Below, in pieces: positions 15,263 to 22,526 of a DNA stretch of 30,374 nt. The notes beneath the pieces are model-generated. The model was not told where the DNA came from, did not search any database, and was given only the letters and a program-made list of their open reading frames with translations. Location of the stretch: IMG/VR virus record IMGVR_UViG_3300021142_000126, positions 1-30,374 of that record, one strand, 5' to 3'. Source of the stretch: a virus. Position numbers and translations under genes: made by a program. Position 1 is the first letter of the stretch. Each line of letters starts with the position of its first letter.

Positions 15263-16313
15263 TTTCTGTATACTTCGTATATCCTTTATAGGAATCTAAT
15301 TTACCATTAATTAACTTACCTAATCTGTTTTTATTTAACCCATTTTCTTTTGAAAAAAGAGATATATTGTAAATATCTATAATTTCTCCGTTTGGGTTTA
15401 TAACTTTACATTCTTTTTTATATTTGTATTTGTAATCGTAAGGAGTATTTATGTTTTTATATCCTTTATGACTTATCCTTTCTCCTCTCAATACTTTATG
15501 TATGTTTTGCGAAGATAGACTATTTTCTTTACAGAATTTAGGAATATCTGTAATTTCAATTATTTCTCCGTTAGAATTCATTAAATGTACTGGAGGATTT
15601 TTATAAATTTTTTCTTTTTTCGGTTTCGGTATATTGAAAATTGTATTTGGATTTTGTTTTCGATAACCTTTGTACGTTTCAATTTTTTCATTGTTTAATG
15701 AAACCATACTCCCGTTATTTAAATCATTCTCTTTACAATACAGCGATAGATTAGAAATTGTAATATTGTTACCGTTTGGATCTATAAAATGATATTTTTT
15801 ATATTTTTCTTTCCCGTTTACTGCAGTATATCCTTTATATGATATCATTTTTCCGTAAAATAATGAATTCATATTTCCTTGGCTAAGATTATTAATTCTA
15901 CAATATTCTGTAAGATTAATGATAGTTATTTTATTTCCTTCTGGATTTATAAATTGGTATTCTTTAGCTTGTTTATTTGGATTTTTGTTTTTATATCCGT
16001 TTAAACCATCTCCTCCAAGAGTCATATTATATCCGTTAGACTCTTCGAAATGAATAAATGATTTGTGCTCTCTTATAAAAAATGACTCCATTTCTTTAAC
16101 GTGGGCTACGTTTAGCGTTTGGTAAATTATATCAAATGAAAAATTATTCCAACCATATTTCCTTATTGCTTTATATAAAACATAATTTTGTTTTTTACTA
16201 TTATTTTTATGATCCAATAATCTTTTATTTGGATTTTTAGAAATCCCAACGTAAACTTTTGAGTTTATGATATTCTTTATGACATAAACGCTATAAATTA
16301 TTTCAGGTATCAT
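15252..16313 (-). CDS. GIY-YIG homing endonuclease (Seg-like) between genes 14 and 15
   Basis: 353 residues. Catalytic domain 1-100: IYSVYVIKN (Tyr10), KVYVGISKNPNKRLLDH (Tyr21, Arg31) and KEMESFFI (Glu76), which line up with the I-TevI Tyr, Arg27 and Glu75 positions, then NGYNMTLGGDG. The rest is a DNA-binding tail of four repeats of about 55 residues, each with the pattern F/V-I-x-P-x-G, an I-x-I strand, a YC-x-x-N-x-L helix-turn-helix and ending in YKGY or HKGY. All catalytic residues seem intact. The ATG overlaps the gp14 stop by one base (TAATG) and the end overlaps gp15 by 11 bases, so it fits between two essential genes without disrupting them. Freestanding enzymes of this kind usually cut the homologous site of relatives that lack the insert. 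Confidence 0.88.
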   Translation of the reverse strand: MIPEIIYSVYVIKNIINSKVYVGISKNPNKRLLDHKNNSKKQNYVLYKAIRKYGWNNFSFDIIYQTLNVAHVKEMESFFIREHKSFIHFEESNGYNMTLGGDGLNGYKNKNPNKQAKEYQFINPEGNKITIINLTEYCRINNLSQGNMNSLFYGKMISYKGYTAVNGKEKYKKYHFIDPNGNNITISNLSLYCKENDLNNGSMVSLNNEKIETYKGYRKQNPNTIFNIPKPKKEKIYKNPPVHLMNSNGEIIEITDIPKFCKENSLSSQNIHKVLRGERISHKGYKNINTPYDYKYKYKKECKVINPNGEIIDIYNISLFSKENGLNKNRLGKLINGKLDSYKGYTKYTENVI

Positions 16314-17188
16314 TATAATAAGCCAAATGGATTTGATTCAGAAGTATCTATTACTTGTTCAGATTCTGTTTCGATTTCTTTATTGTCCCAAGCATTTTCA
16401 TATGCTGGATAATTTAACGGATCATAAACAACCAACGAGTATGTTGTATTACTAATTTCACCAACAATAGTACCTGTATTAGAAAATTCTCCAACAATAT
16501 TAGTTAAACGTAACGTCAACGTCGAATCATTCCAATCTTGTACGATACCGTAAGCTGTGGCGGTATCAACAGAAGATCCTTGATAAGCCGTTTCCGAAAT
16601 ATAATAATCTCCAGTTCCAGATCCCATAGAATATACTATAGTGTATGCGTCCAAACTATTTACAGAATCTATTCCTGGAATGCCAGTATCAATTTCTTCG
16701 TTAGAATATTTGAATAATTCTAATTCAAGTTCCCAATAATACGGATACGTTCTGCCTAACGTGAAAAAATCTACAGAATCGTTTACATATTTTATTTCGT
16801 ATAATTCGCCTTTTATTGATAAATGCGGAACAAAAATCAAATCCCCTTCTTTAGGTCTATCGTAATTACTGTTAACCTGTGATACTTGTTTCATGAATTC
16901 TCTTCTTGAAACTTGCATTTTTATAGAATTACGTATTTCAAGACCAAATTTAGAAAAGAAATCTTGATTCATTCCTGGATCAATCTGGTTTTCTAATCTC
17001 ATAGCACAAATATATGCTACGGGGAATGTTTTTAAAACATCTTCTCCGTATATTATATCAATGTCTCCATATCTTGGTATGTAATAACCATTAAATCCGA
17101 AAATATTTAATGATTCATTAACAAGATCTTCGACTAAAGATTGCTCTGGTCTATTTTTATAAAAATTAAAGAAAGGAGATACTGTCAT
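16313..17188 (-). CDS. 14: Neck protein gp14
   Basis: 291 residues; T4 gp14 is 256. In T4 it forms, with gp13, the neck that closes the filled head and receives the tail. Diagnostic stretches: SPFFNFYKNRPEQSLVEDLV, ESLNIFGFNGYYIPR, FSKFGLEIRNSIKMQVSRRE, RPKEGDLIFVPHLSIKGELY, and VDFFTLGRTYPYYWELELELF. Residues 188-246, near the C-terminus, resemble the extension of gp15, sharing GDYY/GDYF, YQG, a W and G-x-F landmarks. The acidic C-terminus SEQVIDTSESNPFGLL is typical. It starts five bases after gp13 with only a weak AAAG ribosome-binding sequence. Confidence 0.92.
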   Translation of the reverse strand: MTVSPFFNFYKNRPEQSLVEDLVNESLNIFGFNGYYIPRYGDIDIIYGEDVLKTFPVAYICAMRLENQIDPGMNQDFFSKFGLEIRNSIKMQVSRREFMKQVSQVNSNYDRPKEGDLIFVPHLSIKGELYEIKYVNDSVDFFTLGRTYPYYWELELELFKYSNEEIDTGIPGIDSVNSLDAYTIVYSMGSGTGDYYISETAYQGSSVDTATAYGIVQDWNDSTLTLRLTNIVGEFSNTGTIVGEISNTTYSLVVYDPLNYPAYENAWDNKEIETESEQVIDTSESNPFGLL

Positions 17189-17193
17189 GTTCT

Positions 17194-17943
17194 TTAACCG
17201 CAGAAAAACGCTGGTGGTTCAGAATATAAATCTTGGAATTCCGATTCTATACGTTCAATTTCATTAACTGCGTCATCATATATTTGTTGTCCGTTAAGAG
17301 TTAATCCTCCAGGAAGATTTAAATCACCTTTATATTTAATTAGATTTTCTCCATATTGACGTTTAATATATGCAGTAGCTAGTTCTTTTAAAACACGATC
17401 ATTCCATACGTCTGTGAATTGGTCTGGATCAATTACTTGATATGCTTCTAATACAATTACTGTTCCTGATGGAAGTTCGTCTGTGCCCCAAGCAGCATCA
17501 ATATAAACTCTATTCTGATGGCGTTCAAACCTAATAGGAACTTGTCCTTGGAACATTTGCTCTAATAAACTGATATGTTGCATGGACATATAGTACGAGG
17601 TCATTTGAGTTGATGTCAAATCCCAAAGATTATTCAATACTAATTGATATCTAATGTCCCACATATAGCTTTGTGTCATCAAAGCGTTAATTGGTAATAA
17701 TCGAGTAACGCCAACGATTGAATCGGGTACAGTAATATATCTATTTGTTACATCGTCATCGTTTACCGTGTATTGATAGTATACTGACGAGACTGCATCG
17801 TAATGATAATCTGTGTAAAATAGAATCGCGTCACTGATGCGATCTTCTAGTTGCGTGTCTTCGACTGGAATTTCTATGATAGGAAATCCTAATCTTCTTA
17901 AACAATATTGTTTTAATTGCTCTCTTGACGTTACTCTAGACAT
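17194..17943 (-). CDS. 13: Neck (head completion) protein gp13
   Basis: 249 residues; T4 gp13 is 309. It acts with gp14 to complete the packaged head. Recognised: N-terminal SREQLKQYCLRRLGFPIIEI, then EDRISDAILFYTDYHYD (a helical region typical of gp13), ITVPDSIVGVTRLLPIN, and LKELATAYIKRQYGENLIKY with NLPGGLTLNGQQIYDDA near the end. The C-terminal PPAFFCG closely resembles the usual PPxFFxG ending. The start codon follows the stop of the 56-residue protein by five bases and has no clear ribosome-binding site, so it probably depends on translation of that gene. Confidence 0.92.
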   Translation of the reverse strand: MSRVTSREQLKQYCLRRLGFPIIEIPVEDTQLEDRISDAILFYTDYHYDAVSSVYYQYTVNDDDVTNRYITVPDSIVGVTRLLPINALMTQSYMWDIRYQLVLNNLWDLTSTQMTSYYMSMQHISLLEQMFQGQVPIRFERHQNRVYIDAAWGTDELPSGTVIVLEAYQVIDPDQFTDVWNDRVLKELATAYIKRQYGENLIKYKGDLNLPGGLTLNGQQIYDDAVNEIERIESEFQDLYSEPPAFFCG

Positions 17944-17948
17944 ATAAA

Positions 17949-18119
17949 TTAACTTTTTGGTATTTGTTGATCTGCTTGTTTGTGAATTTCATCAATAATT
18001 GATCTACTAAATTTATGAGGAATTTCATTTAACGCTGCTAATATTGTATTCAGTTGTGATACTGGTAACACTAGCGTAATTGAAATTTCTTCTTGTTGTG
18101 TTTGCGCTTGTTCTGTCAT
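17949..18119 (-). CDS. 56-residue leader protein of the neck operon
   Basis: An ATG at 18119-18117 opens 56 codons ending in TAA at 17951-17949. It has the best ribosome-binding site of the unit (AAGGAG, seven bases upstream) and is the first gene after the late promoter at 18172-18179. The sequence reads MTEQAQTQQEEISITLVLPV, then SQLNTILAALNEIPHKFSR and SIIDEIHKQADQQIPKS: an acidic start, a strand, and two amphipathic helices. Similar short proteins (strand, then N-x-IL-x-AL-x-x-IP and a final helix with Gln) recur in phage genomes, but no function is known to me. It may be a structural accessory or may serve to load ribosomes for gp13. Confidence 0.7.
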   Translation of the reverse strand: MTEQAQTQQEEISITLVLPVSQLNTILAALNEIPHKFSRSIIDEIHKQADQQIPKS

Positions 18120-18130
18120 ATCAGTCTCCT

Positions 18131-18136
18131 TATAAT
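18131..18136 (+). promoter_or_regulatory. Candidate sigma-70 -10 box before the epimerase gene
   Basis: TATAAT on the plus strand, 45 bases before the epimerase ATG. A -35 match 17 bases upstream is poor (TTGTTC against TTGACA). There is no exact plus-strand late box in this gap, so an early-type promoter is the only candidate for this reversed gene. Confidence 0.25.
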
Positions 18137-18171
18137 GTAAATGATAATTAAGTATATATAGTTTTATTTAG

Positions 18172-18179
18172 TATTTATA
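18172..18179 (-). promoter_or_regulatory. T4-type late promoter for the neck-terminase operon
   Basis: Exact TATAAATA on the minus strand, 53 bases before the 56-residue gene and directly abutting the start codon of the divergent epimerase. It would drive the 56-residue gene, gp13, gp14, the homing endonuclease, gp15, gp16 and gp17, since no other exact box lies in the gene gaps down to 11660. Confidence 0.75.
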
Positions 18180-18180
18180 T

Positions 18181-19017
18181 ATGATAATAGTCACTGGCGC
18201 GTCTGGATTTATTGGTTCTAATCTTGTGAGAAGATTATATGAAATTGGTGAGCGTAATATTATATGTGTAGATTATGTTAATAGACATGAATATTATAAG
18301 GATATTCCTGGAATATTTACTCCTCCTGATGATTTCTACAATAATACAGAAACGTATAAAAACATAAAAGCCGTTTTCCACGAAGGTGCAATATCTTCTA
18401 CTACTGAAACGGACGCCAATAAATTATTTAATTATAATACAAATTGTACTTGGAAACTTATTTACTATTGCAGAGATAATCAAATACCGTTACAATATGC
18501 TTCGTCTGCTTCTGTTTATGGAAACCCAAGTATTGAAGAGTGGCATAATCCTAATAAACCTACAAATCCTCTTAATCAATATGCAACTACCAAGATGCAA
18601 ATAGATTATGTTGCTGGTTGCGTGATTAATAGTAAAAGACCTCCTGTACTATTACAAGGTATGCGATATTTTAACGTATATGGGCCAAACGAAGATCACA
18701 AAGGTGATCAAGCAAGCCCATATTCAAAATTTGCGAAACAATTAAAAGAAACAGGTAGGATCAAATTATTTGAAGGCTCTAAAGATTTCTACAGAGATTT
18801 TATTTCAGTTGATGATGTGATAAGCAAAAAGTTAGATATTTTTTATAATAGATCGTCAGGAATATATGACGTAGGTACTGGAACTCCAAAATCGTTTTAT
18901 GACGTTGCTATTGAAGTAGGTGGTTCTGATAGCGTTATTGACTGGGTGCCAATGCCAGATAATTTAAAAAAACACTATCAGAAATATTCCTGTGCTATTG
19001 ATCATTCAAATTTGTAA
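18181..19017 (+). CDS. hldD: HldD-like ADP-heptose 6-epimerase, C-terminally shortened
   Basis: 278 residues; bacterial ADP-L-glycero-D-manno-heptose 6-epimerases are about 310. Extended short-chain dehydrogenase fold: NAD loop TGASGFIGSN (5-14), the HldD-specific FHEGAISSTTETD (66-78), YASSASVYGN with the catalytic Ser region (106-115), Tyr134-x3-Lys138 (QYATTKMQ), MRYFNVYGPNEDHKGDQAS, KLFEGSKDFYRDFISVDDV and VPMPDNLKKHYQ. The protein stops at a point equivalent to roughly 30 residues before the normal C-terminus, and its last 16 bases overlap the converging gene. It is on the opposite strand to its neighbours. The ATG has no Shine-Dalgarno sequence within 15 bases. Epimerisation of ADP-heptose for LPS or capsule is the family role; the substrate here is not proven. 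Confidence 0.88.
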   Translation: MIIVTGASGFIGSNLVRRLYEIGERNIICVDYVNRHEYYKDIPGIFTPPDDFYNNTETYKNIKAVFHEGAISSTTETDANKLFNYNTNCTWKLIYYCRDNQIPLQYASSASVYGNPSIEEWHNPNKPTNPLNQYATTKMQIDYVAGCVINSKRPPVLLQGMRYFNVYGPNEDHKGDQASPYSKFAKQLKETGRIKLFEGSKDFYRDFISVDDVISKKLDIFYNRSSGIYDVGTGTPKSFYDVAIEVGGSDSVIDWVPMPDNLKKHYQKYSCAIDHSNL

Positions 19018-19721
19018 ATCCCATTATCTGCGGTATATCCTTCCACATGAATTGTTTCCATTTCAAAAATTTTATCTCTTGGCGTTAATTGCCAATGGGA
19101 CATTTCTAAATTACACATAGGTTCACCGATACTTGAAACCATTACTTTGAATATATCCTTTAGTAATACTTTATAATCGTCAAATATTGTGCTACAAAAT
19201 GACCATAATCTAGTTTCAAAATACACAACTCTTTCTCTATGGGTTACGAAGTTATCTTTACTTACGTCCCATTGATTGATTTTGTGCGCAAACTTACCTA
19301 TTAAATTTGGATTATCATAATATGATATATCAAAGGAATCTGCTAGAAAATATCTACCTGTTATTTTAAATACCCTTTTCCCCAATAGATCATTTTCTTC
19401 AATAAGTTTTAATGCCTCTTGCATAATATATGCTTCGCCTAGACCTTTGGAGCCAATATCATTGACAAATAAAGTGAAAATATTATGATCAAGTTGACGA
19501 AAAACATCAACTTGATCTTCTATGGTATTTCTCCATTCATCTTTTAATGGGATGGTTGAGTTATCAATAAAGATTATCTTTGAATTTGGTACTTTTTCCT
19601 TTATTGATTCTATAGTTTTTAACGTTTCTTTATATCTGTTATCTTGGTCAAATACATTAACCGCACTCATTTTAGGTGCATTAATACAAGAAGTGATTAT
19701 GAAAGTGTAAAAATCATTCAT
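19002..19721 (-). CDS. Putative glycosyltransferase-like protein
   Basis: 239 residues with a GT-A-like flavour but no certain family. Residues 1-100: FYTFIITSCINAP, then KVPNSKIIFIDNSTIPL, the kind of strand-Asp-Asn pattern seen near the nucleotide-sugar site of GT-A enzymes, and NDIGSKGLGEAYIMQEAL. The middle has RVFKITGRYFLADSFD, a motif common in phage and bacterial sugar-transfer proteins, followed by a Trp-rich stretch (RLWSFCSTIFDDY) and the end HVEGYTADNGIYKF. It overlaps the preceding TPR-GT9 gene by four bases (ATGA) and converges on the epimerase with a 16-base overlap. Context among GT9, methyltransferase and sulfotransferase genes supports a role in glycan building. Confidence 0.5.
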   Translation of the reverse strand: MNDFYTFIITSCINAPKMSAVNVFDQDNRYKETLKTIESIKEKVPNSKIIFIDNSTIPLKDEWRNTIEDQVDVFRQLDHNIFTLFVNDIGSKGLGEAYIMQEALKLIEENDLLGKRVFKITGRYFLADSFDISYYDNPNLIGKFAHKINQWDVSKDNFVTHRERVVYFETRLWSFCSTIFDDYKVLLKDIFKVMVSSIGEPMCNLEMSHWQLTPRDKIFEMETIHVEGYTADNGIYKFE

Positions 19722-21133
19722 GGTAAAAAGTTATTCTGTATAAATGCTTTTGCTTCCAACATAGGTTCATCCCAAACTTTAGGTTTAACTTGCCTAAAGA
19801 ATCTAAAATTATCTCCATACCAAGGACTGGTATGTGGTGGTCTACCTTCTAACGTTGGAGTTAGGTACGTGAAATATGCCGCAATAGGAACGAATACTAC
19901 AGTTTTTGTTCCTACAGCACCTGCCAAATGCACAACAGATGTACAAGTAGAAATAACAATGGCTAGATTTTCTATTAATGCTAAAGTATCGTCAAATGAA
20001 TTGATTTGATCAGCAACATCAATAAGTTCAGAACACGCTCTTGCTTCTTCTTCGCCATCGCCTTTCTGTAATGAATAATATTCTACATCATATCCTTGGA
20101 AAGTATCGTGTAGGAAATTCATCATATTGTCTACTTCAATATGGCGATATAATAGTTGATTGTTTCTTTTATTGCCAATAAACCGAACGCCAACTTTGAG
20201 TTTTTTACGTTCTTTTAACCAACTCCATTTATCTCTTGCTTCATCTGAAGCCCATAGATAGTTTTCAGTCAACATTTGTTCCGGTTTCATATTAAGATAT
20301 AGAGGAACTTCAAACGCAAAACACCATAATGGATCTGGATCTTTAACGTCTCTCCAATCTGTTACTGAAGTGTATCCGCAACGGTTGAAAATATCGACAA
20401 TATCCTGATTCGCATTACAATAAACTGGATTAAATCCTGCTTCTTTTAATTTATTCCAATAAGAGATTGCAATGAATGAATCTCCAAATCCACCACCGGA
20501 CATGTAGAATATTAAGGTTCTACCAGGATATAATCCACCGCTCCAATACTTTAATGGAATTTCCGCATTATTAAACCAAAGATCCAGTTTTTTTACATTA
20601 ATAAGAAATCCACCAAGACCTTTTAAGAAATGTCCTGCCTCCATTTGATATGTTGCTCTGTTAAAATCTACTATAGTTCTGTGTCTTTCGCTGAGTTCTA
20701 TTTCTCGTTCTTTCAATTCGTTTAATATTTTTTCTGCTGGTTCTTTTTGACCATTTAAGAAATATGAAAATACCATTTCCAGTAGAGTATCTGGATTATT
20801 TGGATTTATGGCAATATTCTGTTTAGAATAGAATAATGATTTAACTGGTTCATTAAAATTGTTATACATTTTACCTAGATTTGCGCGAACATTGTATTTC
20901 TGTTCATTTGTTTCGCACATGTCTAATGTTTTTAATGTAAATTCTTCTGCTTTATCGTAATTTCTAACATCATAATAAAGTTTGGAAATACAATTAACTT
21001 GTTCTATATGCATTGCTGCTGGAGCAAAGGCATCGATGACTTGTTCTGCTAAATCTTCGTATTGTCCTTTAATTAATTGTTTCACAACAAGTACCAAAGG
21101 ATCGTCTAAACCGTAAGTATCATTCTGGTCCAT
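19718..21133 (-). CDS. TPR protein fused to a GT9-like glycosyltransferase
   Basis: 471 residues. Residues about 30-165 form tetratricopeptide-like helical pairs (YDVRNYDKAEEFTLKTLD, NLGKMYNNFNEPVKSLFYS, FSYFLNGQKEPAEKILNEL). Residues about 200-471 form a GT-B fold resembling heptosyltransferase-type GT9: YMSGGGFGDSFIAISYW (210-226, first glycine-rich loop), KVGVRFIGNKRN, and STCTSVVHLAGAVGTKTVV (395-413), the donor-site pattern with His402, then PWYGDNFRFFRQ. The start has AAGGAG. It shares four bases with the next gene and begins two bases after the methyltransferase stop, so the unit is one operon. TPR-GT fusions usually act on protein or surface glycans; the acceptor is unknown here. Confidence 0.75.
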   Translation of the reverse strand: MDQNDTYGLDDPLVLVVKQLIKGQYEDLAEQVIDAFAPAAMHIEQVNCISKLYYDVRNYDKAEEFTLKTLDMCETNEQKYNVRANLGKMYNNFNEPVKSLFYSKQNIAINPNNPDTLLEMVFSYFLNGQKEPAEKILNELKEREIELSERHRTIVDFNRATYQMEAGHFLKGLGGFLINVKKLDLWFNNAEIPLKYWSGGLYPGRTLIFYMSGGGFGDSFIAISYWNKLKEAGFNPVYCNANQDIVDIFNRCGYTSVTDWRDVKDPDPLWCFAFEVPLYLNMKPEQMLTENYLWASDEARDKWSWLKERKKLKVGVRFIGNKRNNQLLYRHIEVDNMMNFLHDTFQGYDVEYYSLQKGDGEEEARACSELIDVADQINSFDDTLALIENLAIVISTCTSVVHLAGAVGTKTVVFVPIAAYFTYLTPTLEGRPPHTSPWYGDNFRFFRQVKPKVWDEPMLEAKAFIQNNFLP

Positions 21134-21135
21134 TA

Positions 21136-21729
21136 TTACTCCTTAATTGCTACCATTTTCATTTTAGTATTCATACACACATTGGTTGCTTCTCTTAATA
21201 ATCTCTGGATTGCAAAATCTTCTTCTGCTGTTACATTACCTTCTTCTTTTCTTTTAAAGAAATCTTCCAACATAGGAACATAGAATTGATCATATTCAAA
21301 TTCGTAATGAATCATATCAAAGTCGATATCAAACTGTAATCCCATTCCGGAACTTGAATTGATAGTTTCGATATGATCTCTATTGAATTTCTTTCCAAAC
21401 ATTAACATACCATTAACAGTAATAGGACGTTTGTGTGTAGGATCACCGTAATATACTTCATGGAAATGATGAGGTACAATAATATCTAAGATACATCCAT
21501 GTTCTGCAACACGATATAATTCTTTCATTAAAGGAATAAACCCATCACCAATGTGTTCAAAAATGTGATGCGCTTTAATTTCTTCTACTGTATTATCGTC
21601 AAATGGTAAACGAATATTTACATCATCTAGATTTACAACATAATCAGGATTAACTAATTCATCATAATCCAAACTAAGAAAATCGTCAAACTTCTTTAAC
21701 CCACCGCCCAAATTTATTTTAAGTCCCAT
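21136..21729 (-). CDS. SAM-dependent methyltransferase (class I-like)
   Basis: 197 residues from the ATG at 21729. A longer frame back to a TTG at 21756 exists, but motif I (INLGGG, residues 5-10) follows directly after the ATG, so the shorter start is preferred. Class I features: INLGGG for SAM binding, FLSLDYDE, NLDDVNIRLPFDDNTVEEI, then HHIFEHIGDGFIPLMKELYRV (motif IV-like region) and GCILDIIVPHHFHEVYYGD. This pattern is that of small methyltransferases in sugar and surface-polysaccharide clusters. It overlaps the upstream GT9-like gene by 16 bases. A target on a sugar is inferred from context only. Confidence 0.7.
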   Translation of the reverse strand: MGLKINLGGGLKKFDDFLSLDYDELVNPDYVVNLDDVNIRLPFDDNTVEEIKAHHIFEHIGDGFIPLMKELYRVAEHGCILDIIVPHHFHEVYYGDPTHKRPITVNGMLMFGKKFNRDHIETINSSSGMGLQFDIDFDMIHYEFEYDQFYVPMLEDFFKRKEEGNVTAEEDFAIQRLLREATNVCMNTKMKMVAIKE

Positions 21730-22442
21730 GTCGCATTTCCCATAAAATCTAACCAAAACGTTCTAAAATTGCCCTTATTTTCGTTCAAATAATAAAACGG
21801 TATTGTGTGTATTAAGCATCTATTCGAATATATATAGTTCAATTCTGGTCCGTTGTCTAGAGCAGAAGCAAAATGTGACACGCCTGTATCACCGCCATAA
21901 AATACCATAGACGTTTTTATATGATGTATATTTTCTATAAAATCTGTTGATATCTCAAAATCGGAATAATCAAATAGTCCTTCTGGCGGTTCATCCTTAC
22001 AACAAATAACTTTTCTATGATGAGGATATTTTTTTCTACATTCGTCTAGAATACTATTCAAACAATCAATACTCCAATTTCTTTGATTATTATATTCAGC
22101 ATCATATAACGGGAAAACAACTACCTTATACTCCATATTACCAATTGGATTTTTAATAATTACATGATCGCCAATAATTGATCTAAAATCCCATACAGAA
22201 ACGTTATAAAAAGGTAATTCTAGAAATCCTTCTTCTTTTGAAAAATAATCTGTATTTTCACAAAGATAATTATGAAATTTGTGAATGTAGTCGTCATCAT
22301 TTAGTACGTTTTCGGGGATATAGAATTGAATATTTGGATTTTTAGTTTTTCTCAAATATTCAACAATATTACAGATAGCAATCAAATCTCCACATCTAGT
22401 ACCCATGGTACCAAATGTGGATTTAGTTATATTGTAAATCAC
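21714..22442 (-). CDS. GT9-like glycosyltransferase
   Basis: 242 residues. The start is GTG at 22442, chosen because AAGGAG stands about five bases upstream. The N-terminal half begins [20 protein letters not shown], resembling the first nucleotide-binding half of a GT-B fold. The second half has [30 protein letters not shown], and [18 protein letters not shown] with Gly184-Asp185 and His190, the GT9/heptosyltransferase-type donor motif, similar to that of the TPR-GT9 protein. It is short for the family (about 320-350 residues), so one lobe may be reduced. It is the first gene of the minus-strand sugar operon, with a late promoter box 90 bases upstream. Confidence 0.65.
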   Translation of the reverse strand: MIYNITKSTFGTMGTRCGDLIAICNIVEYLRKTKNPNIQFYIPENVLNDDDYIHKFHNYLCENTDYFSKEEGFLELPFYNVSVWDFRSIIGDHVIIKNPIGNMEYKVVVFPLYDAEYNNQRNWSIDCLNSILDECRKKYPHHRKVICCKDEPPEGLFDYSDFEISTDFIENIHHIKTSMVFYGGDTGVSHFASALDNGPELNYIYSNRCLIHTIPFYYLNENKGNFRTFWLDFMGNATWDLK

Positions 22443-22459
22443 TTCAGCTCCTTTAATTA

Positions 22460-22467
22460 TATAAATA
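22460..22467 (+). promoter_or_regulatory. T4-type late promoter for the homing endonuclease
   Basis: Exact TATAAATA on the plus strand, 60 bases before the ATG at 22527, which has an AGGAGT ribosome-binding site. It makes this homing endonuclease an independently transcribed late gene. Confidence 0.68.
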
Positions 22468-22470
22468 GAT

Positions 22471-22501
22471 ATAGGTCACGGAATTACGAGTTCCCACCTA
22501 T
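22471..22501. other. Inverted repeat between divergent late promoters
   Basis: ATAGGT at 22471-22476 pairs with ACCTAT at 22496-22501, and GGAA at 22480-22483 with TTCC at 22491-22494, separated by small internal loops. It would fold in the 5' leaders of both divergent transcripts. The role is unknown. Confidence 0.4.
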
Positions 22502-22526
22502 TCTAATACTAAACAGGAGTACCAGC

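Noticed and set aside
18150-18162. TATATATA near the epimerase as a late promoter
   Set aside because: Not the TATAAATA box and ambiguous in direction; the exact minus-strand box at 18172 explains the neck operon.
21730-21756. TTG start extending the methyltransferase by nine residues
   Set aside because: No ribosome-binding site before it, and the SAM motif begins just after the ATG at 21729.
22326-22526. 67 additional codons at the front of the plus-strand nuclease
   Set aside because: Antisense to the GT9-like gene and upstream of the late promoter; the ATG at 22527 has the ribosome-binding site and directly precedes the GIY-YIG domain.
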